Shown here in pieces: positions 36,107 through 43,337 of a DNA stretch of 64,000 nt. This DNA comes from Bradyrhizobium canariense (GTDB lineage: Bacteria > Pseudomonadota > Alphaproteobacteria > Rhizobiales > Xanthobacteraceae). Each line of letters starts with the position of its first letter. The stretch's first letter is position 1. Under the pieces are notes generated by a model, which was not told where the DNA came from, made no database searches, and saw nothing but the letters and a program-made list of their open reading frames with translations. The stretch is from positions 3,968,001-4,032,000 of the forward strand of contig NZ_LT629750.1 of assembly GCF_900105125.1 (NCBI RefSeq), written 5' to 3'. Made by a program: the position numbers and the translations under genes.

Positions 36107-37132
36107 ATGGAATACCGACGCCTGGGGATGTCAGGACTTACCGTACCAGCGCTCAGCTTTGGAACGGGCACCTTCGGGGGCGTTGGCCGCCTGTCGGCAT
36201 GGGGCAGTACCGATGCGACCGAAGCGCGGCGGCTGGTCGACATCTGCCTCGATGCCGGCGTGTCGATGTTCGACAGCGCGGATGTCTACTCTCTCGGCGA
36301 ATCCGAACGCGTTCTCGGCCAGGCCATCAAGGGCCGCCGCGACAAGGTGTTGATCTCGACCAAGGCAACTTTCCGTTTCGGCGATGGACCGAACGACCTC
36401 GGTTCGTCGCGCCAGCATCTGCTTGCAGCCATCGATGGTTCGCTCGGCCGGCTCGGCACCGATTATATCGACCTGTTCCAGCTCCATGGCTTCGATGCAT
36501 TCACGCCGCCCGAAGAGGTGCTCGCGACGCTTGATATGCTGGTGCGCGCCGGCAAGATCCGCTATGTCGGCGTCTCGAATTTTTCCGGCTGGCATCTCAT
36601 GAAATCGCTCGCCGTCGCCGACAAATACGGCTTTCCGCGCTACGTCGCCAACCAGACCTATTATTCATTGATCGGACGTGATTACGAGTGGGAGCTAATG
36701 CCGCTCGGCCTCGACCAGGGGCTCGGCGCGGTTGTGTGGTCGCCTCTCGGCTGGGGACGACTCACCGGCAAGATCAGGCGCGATCAGCCACGGCCCGAGG
36801 TCAGCCGCCTGCCGCAAACAGCCGATATGGGCCCGCCCGTCCCGGACGAGCACGTCTACCGCGTCGTGGACGCGATCGACGAGGTTGCCAGGGAAACCGG
36901 GAAGAGCGTTTCGCAGATTGCGCTGAACTGGCTGCTGCAGCGGCCGACCGTCGCCACACTTGTCATTGGGGCGCGTAACGAAGCGCAGCTACGTGAAAAC
37001 CTCGGCGCAATCGGATGGTCGTTGACCAAAGACCAGATCGCCAGGCTGGACGCAGCCAGCAAGGTCACCCTGCCCTATCCTTACTGGCACCAGCGCGCGA
37101 CCTTCATCGATCGCAATCCCCCGCCGGTCTAG
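36107..37132 (+). CDS. Aldo/keto reductase (Kv-beta-like subgroup)
   Basis: 341 residues. Motifs: DAGVSMFDSADVYSLGESER with catalytic Asp and Tyr (about 45-64), Lys in VLISTKATFRFG (about 84), active-site His in DYIDLFQLHGFD (about 124) and the NADP region VATLVIGARNEAQLRENL (about 283-300). The full Asp-Tyr-Lys-His tetrad is present. Ribosome site AGGAGAATATAG precedes ATG. It stands alone after the eroded region; co-function with the upstream GMC/ligase pair is possible but unsupported. Confidence 0.9.
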   Translation: MEYRRLGMSGLTVPALSFGTGTFGGVGRLSAWGSTDATEARRLVDICLDAGVSMFDSADVYSLGESERVLGQAIKGRRDKVLISTKATFRFGDGPNDLGSSRQHLLAAIDGSLGRLGTDYIDLFQLHGFDAFTPPEEVLATLDMLVRAGKIRYVGVSNFSGWHLMKSLAVADKYGFPRYVANQTYYSLIGRDYEWELMPLGLDQGLGAVVWSPLGWGRLTGKIRRDQPRPEVSRLPQTADMGPPVPDEHVYRVVDAIDEVARETGKSVSQIALNWLLQRPTVATLVIGARNEAQLRENLGAIGWSLTKDQIARLDAASKVTLPYPYWHQRATFIDRNPPPV

Positions 37133-37370
37133 AATGGACGATCTGATGCTTGGTCCCCGCCTTGGGCCGTCGCGGGCGGCATTCCCCAGCGTATCATGAC
37201 CATTTCGCGTTCGGCGTTAGCGTTGCGGACAACCGGAGCTGGATAGTCGGGAAACACGCCGGGCATCGGCGGCAGGTTACCGACTAGCGGTTCATCACGT
37301 GAAAGAGCGCGACCATAGTTTGCCACTGGCTTATCTGTTTGCGCACTTGGTTAGCCGCATTACGAGCCAG
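37133..37370 (-). pseudogene. Broken SOS-response-associated peptidase (SRAP/YedK) gene
   Basis: Minus-strand text VGNLPPMPGVFPDYPAPVVR then EREMVMIRWGMPP is characteristic of residues about 25-65 of SRAP (HMCES/YedK) proteins, which shield abasic sites in single-stranded DNA. The preceding TMVALFHVMNR belongs to the same protein but sits in another phase and meets TAG at 37284-37286. After WGMPP the similarity stops and the frame ends. So only a frameshifted piece of about 60 codons of a roughly 220-residue gene remains, without the catalytic Cys2 start. Confidence 0.65.
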
Positions 37371-37650
37371 GGCATTTGTTCTGTTGTGGCGGGGCAATTA
37401 ATGACGAAGACGACGAACTGCCTGGCGCTCATAGAGCCGGTTCCAAGTCGTACCAATTAACACGGATCATGCGGGGCACTACCTCAGGCCATAGGAGTAT
37501 TCATGCCGCGACAGGAGTACGTTTTCGTCAACTCAAGAGAGGCCTTGTGGGAAACATCCTCTTACGAGCCGGTGACATCGAGCCGCTCCTTGCAGATCAA
37601 GCTTCGGGACCGCGCGCCATTGCTAGAACTAGCCGTTCGTTACGTGAGTG
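37371..37650. other. Intergenic region, no gene recognised
   Basis: Between the broken SRAP gene and the GntR gene. A 62-codon plus-strand frame at 37503 has no family resemblance or ribosome site. No repeats or RNA features seen. Confidence 0.35.
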
Positions 37651-38436
37651 CTACTCAATATTATGTCGGGGAACATCGATCGAGGTGTTGAAGACCACGA
37701 GATCTCCGCGATAGCTCGCGGTTCCCAGATACATCACCTCATCATCGAGATTGGTGATCACGCGGGTCACTTCACCCGTAGGTGCACCTGGGGGAATCCC
37801 GAGCAGCTTGGCGATCGCCAGGTTCGCAGCACCAATCCGAAAGCTCTGGGTCATGCGTTTCAACGTCGGTCCCGCAAGGCGGCTCAGAAGCGGGATGACC
37901 ATTTCGCCGTCGAAGCGTTCCGGCTCGCGCGCGTAAAGATCCGAGTCGAGATACAGCTCCATAACGCAATATGCCGCAGCGCGCCGCCGATGGATACGGC
38001 GCATATAACGATAACGCTCCTTGGGTGTGCCTGCTTCCTGCGCCGACCTGGGAAGCGCCACGTTGTCACGGACCTCGATCAAATCCGCAACATTGCCATC
38101 GAGCGTCCGGAGTAAATGCCGCCAACTTGATTCCAAATGGATGAGCTCGGAAGGCGGCCGCTCGGCTACGAAGCTTCCCTTACCTTGAATCGTTTTGATC
38201 AGACCCTCGTCGGATAGGACGCCGAGCGCTTGACGGATGGTCACGCGCGCTACCCCATAAGTCTCCGCCAGCGCGGCGATCGTTGGCAATTGTTCACCGG
38301 CGGCCCACCTGCCGGCTTCAATATCCGACGTCAGTAGCCGTGCGAGCGTCACGTAAAGCGGGAGCTGCGAGGATTGCAACCGCTCGCGCTCGCCGACGGA
38401 GTCGCCGGTCAACGCGTTTTCGACCTCATGTCTCAT
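37651..38436 (-). CDS. GntR-family regulator with UTRA effector domain (HutC type)
   Basis: 261 residues from ATG 38436 (GGGG seven bases upstream); ATG 38442 is an alternative. N-terminal winged helix (about 14-80): PLYVTLARLLTSDIEAGRWA, LPTIAALAETYGVARVTIRQ and GLIKTIQGKGSFVA. The C-terminal UTRA/chorismate-lyase-like ligand domain (about 95-258) includes RYRYMRRIHRRRAAAYCVME. Such regulators repress a nearby operon until they bind a small molecule, often a sugar phosphate or pathway intermediate. A 32-bp perfect palindrome lies between this gene and the divergent ABC/hydrolase operon and is its probable operator. Confidence 0.88.
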   Translation of the reverse strand: MRHEVENALTGDSVGERERLQSSQLPLYVTLARLLTSDIEAGRWAAGEQLPTIAALAETYGVARVTIRQALGVLSDEGLIKTIQGKGSFVAERPPSELIHLESSWRHLLRTLDGNVADLIEVRDNVALPRSAQEAGTPKERYRYMRRIHRRRAAAYCVMELYLDSDLYAREPERFDGEMVIPLLSRLAGPTLKRMTQSFRIGAANLAIAKLLGIPPGAPTGEVTRVITNLDDEVMYLGTASYRGDLVVFNTSIDVPRHNIE

Positions 38437-38494
38437 TTTCATCCCCAACAGTAGTTCGCTGCCTAACAACGCGGCCGGACTTGCCCACATTATC

Positions 38495-38526
38495 ATCTTG
38501 TGTGCTGGTTAACCAGCACACAAGAT
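38495..38526. promoter_or_regulatory. 32-bp perfect palindrome, probable GntR operator
   Basis: Arm ATCTTGTGTGCTGGTT followed directly by its exact reverse complement. It sits 58 bases from the GntR start and 13-28 bases before the binding-protein start, so a bound regulator would block the operon promoter or early transcription. Length and perfection exceed the usual GntR half-sites, which supports real function. Confidence 0.8.
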
Positions 38527-38554
38527 TACACTAACAAAAATGAGGCGTAAGGTC

Positions 38555-39547
38555 ATGGCTCGGTTTTCCCAGATCACTCTATGTGCCGGCATTGCAATTT
38601 CACTGTTGGCCGGTTCGGCCCGAGCCGAAATGTCCAACGTCCGCGTCGCTACGCAGATCGGGCTTCCTTACCTTCCCTTGATCGTCATGCAGCATGACAA
38701 GCTCTGGGAAAAGAAGGCGAAACAGGCCGGCGAGGACGTCACGGTCGAATATGCCCAGCTTGGCGGTGGCGGACCGCTCAATGACGCCCTTCTGTCGGAC
38801 TCGATCCAGATCGCCTCGGCCGGCGTCGCGCCGCTGCTGGTCCTGTGGGACCGTACGCTGCCGAACTACAAGGTGAAGGCGCTTTCGGCGATCAACGCTT
38901 CACCGATGTTCATTCTCACCAACAAGCCCAACATCAAGTCGGTGAAGGATTTCGGCCCCGACGACCGCATCGCCGTGGCTTCGGTAAAAGTGTCGATCAA
39001 CGCGATTGTGTTGCAGATGGCTGCCGAACAGGCGACGGGTAAATGGGATGCACTTGAGAATATTCAGGTCGCGATGGCGCACCCCGAAGCTTTCGCGGCA
39101 CTCACCACCAGGAGTGGCGGCATCACGGGTTACGTCGCCAACTCGCCGTTCCAGGACCGCGCGCTGCAGGTCCCCGGCATTTCCAAGGTGGTCGACTCCT
39201 TCGAGGTGCAGGGCGGACCAGCTTCGCTCAGCTTGATCTACGCCAAGTCTGCGTTCGTGAAAGATAACCCTAAGCTGACCGCAGCCTTCATCGCCGCGCA
39301 GAAGGAAGCGGTCGCGAGCATCAAGGCGGATCCCAAGGGCGCGATCGACAAATACATCGCCGTGACCGGAGACAAGACCGATCGCGGCATTCTTGAGGGC
39401 CTGATCACCTCGCCGACCTGGAATTTTGATCTGGAGCCGAAAGGCACCATGAAGGTTGCGGACTTCATCGTGAAGACCGGTCTGCTCAAGCACAAGCCGG
39501 CGTCGTGGAAGGACTACTTCTTCGACACGGTCGCAAATGGTGACTGA
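38555..39547 (+). CDS. ABC transporter substrate-binding protein, NitT/TauT type
   Basis: 330 residues from ATG 38555 (GAGGCGTAAGG upstream); ATG 38540 would add five residues and lacks a ribosome site. Signal peptide FSQITLCAGIAISLLAGSARA then EMSNV. The mature part follows the SsuA/TauA/NMT1-like fold: VRVATQIGLPYLPLIVMQHD and LGGGGPLNDALLSDSIQIAS. Family members bind sulfonates, nitrate, pyrimidines or organic phosphorus/sulfur compounds. First gene of the operon that continues with metallophosphoesterase, ATPase, permease and DUF3604-like genes. Confidence 0.87.
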   Translation: MARFSQITLCAGIAISLLAGSARAEMSNVRVATQIGLPYLPLIVMQHDKLWEKKAKQAGEDVTVEYAQLGGGGPLNDALLSDSIQIASAGVAPLLVLWDRTLPNYKVKALSAINASPMFILTNKPNIKSVKDFGPDDRIAVASVKVSINAIVLQMAAEQATGKWDALENIQVAMAHPEAFAALTTRSGGITGYVANSPFQDRALQVPGISKVVDSFEVQGGPASLSLIYAKSAFVKDNPKLTAAFIAAQKEAVASIKADPKGAIDKYIAVTGDKTDRGILEGLITSPTWNFDLEPKGTMKVADFIVKTGLLKHKPASWKDYFFDTVANGD

Positions 39548-39599
39548 CACCAATCGCTCCGCCCGACACACGTCGTTCCTGCCAACGAGATCCTAATCC

Positions 39600-41675
39600 A
39601 TGCTTCGCCCTCAAACCTGCCGCATGACCTTTGCCGTCATCGGAGATACGCACGTCAAGCCCGAGAGCGGCGACCAGTCCGCGCCGTGGAAGGTCAATGA
39701 GGCGGCTACTGCCAGAGCGCGCTGGGTCTCTCGGGAGATCGAACGCTATCGGCCGGACTTCATTGTGCATCTCGGCGATCTCGTCCATCCGGTGCCCGAG
39801 CTCTCGACGTTCGGCGAGGCCGTTGAACTGACCCGCCAGATTTTCCAGCCTTTTCACAACCGGCTGCACATCATTCCCGGCAATCATGACATCGGCGACA
39901 AGCCCAATCGCGCGATGCCTGCCAAGATGGTGCGTGATGAATGGATCGAACTGCACGAAAAGAACTTTGGGCCGAGCTATTTCTTTTTTGACCGCGACGA
40001 CTGCCGCTTCATCTTCGTCAACGATCCCGTGATGAATTCGAAATCTGCGATCGAGGTGCGGCAGCGGGCCTGGCTTGAGCAGACGCTCGGTTCCGCCGAT
40101 GGGCGGCGAATCTTCATGTTCATGCACTATCCGCTGTTTCTCCTCGATCCGAAGGAACCATCGAATTACGACAATATCGATGAGCCCGCCCGCACCGATA
40201 TTCTCGGTCTTATCCGCGAGCACAAGGTCGAGGCAGTGTTCGCGGGCCACGTCCACAACATCTTCTACCATCGCGTCGACGGCACGGAATTCTATGTCAT
40301 GCCTGCGACGTCCTTCGTGCGGCAGGATTATTCGGAATTCTTCCGAACCGATGCAATCCACGAGAATGGCCGTAACGACGCCGAGAAGCTCGGCTTCTCG
40401 ATCGTTGAGGTTCATGATGATGGCCATGTTGTCCACTATTTGCGCAGCTATGGCGCGACCCTCGACGCCGCGAACGCCGGATCCGCGGTCGCGACCCGCT
40501 CGGCTTCGATGCAGCTTCCGAATCCGAAAAAGGCCGGCGGTGCCCCCTTCGGCGTCTTCCTCCGTCACCCCTGGGCGGAGATCACCTCACTGCCGAATAA
40601 CGGCCCGATGGACGAGTTTCTCCGCAAGGACGCGCGTAACGACTATCATCTCGCCGCGATGTGGCGGATGGGCATCCGGCACGCACGGGTGCCGTTATCG
40701 GACATCCTCGATGATCGCGTCAGCGCGCGTATGGCCGATCTCGTTGCCGTCGGCCACAGCTTCACGATCTTCGGATTCGGGATTCCCGAGGACCGAACTC
40801 TCAAGTTACTCAAGAGCCGCGCGCATTTGATCGGCCGCTATGAATGCGTGCTTCCAGCTGACGAGATCGAACGGGACGCCGCAAAGGTCGCCGCCTTTCG
40901 GCACGAACTCGGCTGCCCGGTGCTGGTTTCGCCGATCGCGACTTCGGCCGCAGAGAAGAAGGTCGGCTCGCGCATCGAGCTGTTCGTCTCACACGGCTTC
41001 CGTCCGAACCAGCTCGACGAAATCGAGCGCCTGCTCGCAGCGACCAATCGGGGAGACCTCAACCATCTTGTCGTTCGCGTCGGGCTTTCGGCTGATATCC
41101 TCGCGACCGCAGACGAACTCGCCTCCTGGCAGGCCCGCAGCGGCTGCCGGCTCGACCTTCACCTCCGCATCGCAGCCGACAATCCAGCCACCAACATCGT
41201 GGACGATGCTGCGATCCTCGGCGGAATCGTCACCTTCCATCTCGCGGCGCTGGCGCATCCCGAGCTCGCGATGTTCATCGATACCTTTATGGATATCGAC
41301 CGCGGCTACTTCGTCCGCAATGGTCTAATCGACCGCCGATGTAACTTAAGGCCGGCTGGCCTGGCGGTCGAAACGCTGGCTGCCTATCTCGCCGGCCCAG
41401 CCGAGGTGGCGCGCCTGCAAACATCCGGCGGAAATGCCTTCACCTGCCGGATGCCCGACCGTTCCGCCCTCGTGCTGCTGCCGGAAGCTGGCGCCAGGAT
41501 GTTGGTTACACCAGCCATGCTGGATGGACTTGGCCTCGACGAAGACGCTTTGACGATCAGGCTCGACCGACCTTGGACGATCGATCCGGGGCTCGGGCTC
41601 GAACTGAAGGGCGGGGGTTCAGTTCCCACCGAAACAACGCGCCCCATCATGATCATCGGACTCAAGGTCCAGTAA
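39600..41675 (+). CDS. Two-domain metallophosphoesterase
   Basis: 691 residues. The first 270 or so are a calcineurin-like phosphoesterase with all motifs: GDTHVKPE (about 15), HLGDLVHP (about 57), IPGNHDIGD (about 92), MHYPLF (about 178) and AGHVHN (about 215). The remaining 400 residues are not a recognised domain; text such as RMGIRHARVPLSDILDDRVS and MFIDTFMDIDRGYFVRNGLI suggests an alpha/beta barrel-like part. No signal peptide, so cytoplasmic. Placed between the binding protein and the ATPase of the same transporter, it probably cleaves a phosphoester or similar bond in the imported compound. Confidence 0.8.
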   Translation: MLRPQTCRMTFAVIGDTHVKPESGDQSAPWKVNEAATARARWVSREIERYRPDFIVHLGDLVHPVPELSTFGEAVELTRQIFQPFHNRLHIIPGNHDIGDKPNRAMPAKMVRDEWIELHEKNFGPSYFFFDRDDCRFIFVNDPVMNSKSAIEVRQRAWLEQTLGSADGRRIFMFMHYPLFLLDPKEPSNYDNIDEPARTDILGLIREHKVEAVFAGHVHNIFYHRVDGTEFYVMPATSFVRQDYSEFFRTDAIHENGRNDAEKLGFSIVEVHDDGHVVHYLRSYGATLDAANAGSAVATRSASMQLPNPKKAGGAPFGVFLRHPWAEITSLPNNGPMDEFLRKDARNDYHLAAMWRMGIRHARVPLSDILDDRVSARMADLVAVGHSFTIFGFGIPEDRTLKLLKSRAHLIGRYECVLPADEIERDAAKVAAFRHELGCPVLVSPIATSAAEKKVGSRIELFVSHGFRPNQLDEIERLLAATNRGDLNHLVVRVGLSADILATADELASWQARSGCRLDLHLRIAADNPATNIVDDAAILGGIVTFHLAALAHPELAMFIDTFMDIDRGYFVRNGLIDRRCNLRPAGLAVETLAAYLAGPAEVARLQTSGGNAFTCRMPDRSALVLLPEAGARMLVTPAMLDGLGLDEDALTIRLDRPWTIDPGLGLELKGGGSVPTETTRPIMIIGLKVQ

Positions 41676-41691
41676 GTACGGGAATCGTCTG

Positions 41692-42462
41692 ATGGATCCG
41701 CTGCTATCGGTCGACACCGTCACGCTGCAGTATCAAACGACGGACCACCTGATCACCGCAACGTGGCGCGTTTCATTCAACGTCGTAGAGGGGGACCGCT
41801 TCGTGCTCCTTGGCCCGTCCGGCTGCGGCAAATCCTCCCTGCTAAAGGCGGTCGGCGGATTCATCGATCCTGTCGAAGGCCAAATCCGGCTCAAGCATCG
41901 GGAAATCAAGAAGCCCGGCCCCGATCGAATGATGGTCTTTCAGGAATTCGACCAGCTTCTCGGCTGGAAGACGGTGGCCGAGAACGTCGCTTATCCGATG
42001 AAGGTCAGCCGGCGCTTCCAGAAAGCCGAAATTCCCGACCGGGTCGCCCGCGGCCTCGCAACGATCGGTCTCGAACGCTTCGCCGACGCCTATCCGCACA
42101 TGCTGTCCGGCGGCATGAAGCAGCGCGTCGCGATCGCGCGGGCGCTTGCGATGGAGCCTGAACTTCTTTTGATGGACGAACCCTTCGCCGCGCTCGATGC
42201 CCTGACCCGGCGCGCCATGCAGGCCGAGGTTCTGCGCCTGTGGGAGCAGACCGGTGTCACCATGCTGTTCGTCACCCATTCGATCGAGGAGGCGCTGATC
42301 ATCGGCAGCCGCATCCTCGTGCTGTCGCCGCATCCCGGCCAGGTCCGCGCCGAGCTGGACGCGAGCGATCTCGGCTTCTCCGACGTCGGATCGAGGCGCT
42401 TCGCCGAGCTTCATCAGACAATCGAGTCCATGCTGTTCGAGCGCCAGGAAGCAACGACATGA
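41692..42462 (+). CDS. ABC transporter ATPase, NitT/TauT type
   Basis: 256 residues. Walker A LLGPSGCGKSSLLKAVGG (about 41-58), Q-loop MMVFQEFDQLLGWKTV, signature [20 protein letters not shown] (about 138-157), Walker B LLLMDEPFAALDA and H-loop LFVTHSIEEAL. These match SsuB/TauB ATPases that drive import of sulfonates and related compounds. Its stop overlaps the permease start (ATGA at 42459-42462). Works at the inner membrane with the genes on either side. Confidence 0.92.
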   Translation: MDPLLSVDTVTLQYQTTDHLITATWRVSFNVVEGDRFVLLGPSGCGKSSLLKAVGGFIDPVEGQIRLKHREIKKPGPDRMMVFQEFDQLLGWKTVAENVAYPMKVSRRFQKAEIPDRVARGLATIGLERFADAYPHMLSGGMKQRVAIARALAMEPELLLMDEPFAALDALTRRAMQAEVLRLWEQTGVTMLFVTHSIEEALIIGSRILVLSPHPGQVRAELDASDLGFSDVGSRRFAELHQTIESMLFERQEATT

Positions 42463-43337
42463 GCACACTCGCCCGCCAACTCGTGCCACGGCCAAATTAC
42501 GAGCGTCAGTTGCAATCGACGGCTGCGATCGGCGAGATCAAGCGGCCCCTGACGCCGTTTCAGAAGATCGCGAAATTCGCGGTGGTCCGGAAAACGCTGA
42601 TTTTGGTCTGCCTCGCCCTGATCTGGCAGGTCTATGCGGTCAGTATCGACAACGAATTGATGCTTCCGAGTTTCACCTCCACGCTTCAGGCCCTGTGGGA
42701 CGCAGTCGTGCACGGCCCGCTGCTCCAGCGCGCGCTCTACTCCTTCGAGATCCTTGTCACCGGTTATGCGATCGGCGTGCTGCTGGCGGGCGTACTGGTA
42801 TCGGCATCAGTATCGACGCAGCTGGGCAACGACCTGCTCTCGCTGCTTACGGCGATGTTCAACCCGCTTCCCGCCATCGCCCTGCTGCCGCTCGCGCTGC
42901 TCTGGTTTGGCATCGGCCCTCCCAGCATCATTTTTGTTATCGTCCATTCCGTGTTGTGGGCCGTGGCCGTCAATACGCATAGTGGCTTCCGCTCGGTGAG
43001 CGAGACCACGCGCATGGCGGGGCAGAGCTTCGGACTGAAGGGTTTAGGCTACATCTTCGGCATCCTCGTGCCGGCTGCATTCCCTTCAATCCTGAGCGGG
43101 CTGAAGATCGGCTGGGCTTTTGCCTGGCGCACGCTGATCGCAGCCGAGCTCGTCTTCGGCGCGACGTCCCGTTCGGGCGGTCTCGGCTGGTTCATCTTCG
43201 AGAACCGAAATTCGCTTGAAACGCCGGCCGTATTCGCCGGCTTGCTCACCGTCATCCTGCTCGGGTTGTTCGTCGAGGGGGTGGTGTTTTCCACGATCGA
43301 GCGGCGGAGCGTCCGCCGCTGGGGGATGCAGCGATGA
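42459..43337 (+). CDS. ABC transporter permease, NitT/TauT type
   Basis: 292 residues from ATG 42459, which overlaps the ATPase stop; the frame is open further upstream but that lies inside the ATPase gene. About six membrane helices follow a 45-residue cytoplasmic start. The EAA-loop region reads VSETTRMAGQSFGLKGLGYI. Matches SsuC/TauC-type permeases. Its stop overlaps the start of the DUF3604-like gene, so ATPase, permease and hydrolase are translationally linked. Confidence 0.9.
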   Translation: MSTLARQLVPRPNYERQLQSTAAIGEIKRPLTPFQKIAKFAVVRKTLILVCLALIWQVYAVSIDNELMLPSFTSTLQALWDAVVHGPLLQRALYSFEILVTGYAIGVLLAGVLVSASVSTQLGNDLLSLLTAMFNPLPAIALLPLALLWFGIGPPSIIFVIVHSVLWAVAVNTHSGFRSVSETTRMAGQSFGLKGLGYIFGILVPAAFPSILSGLKIGWAFAWRTLIAAELVFGATSRSGGLGWFIFENRNSLETPAVFAGLLTVILLGLFVEGVVFSTIERRSVRRWGMQR

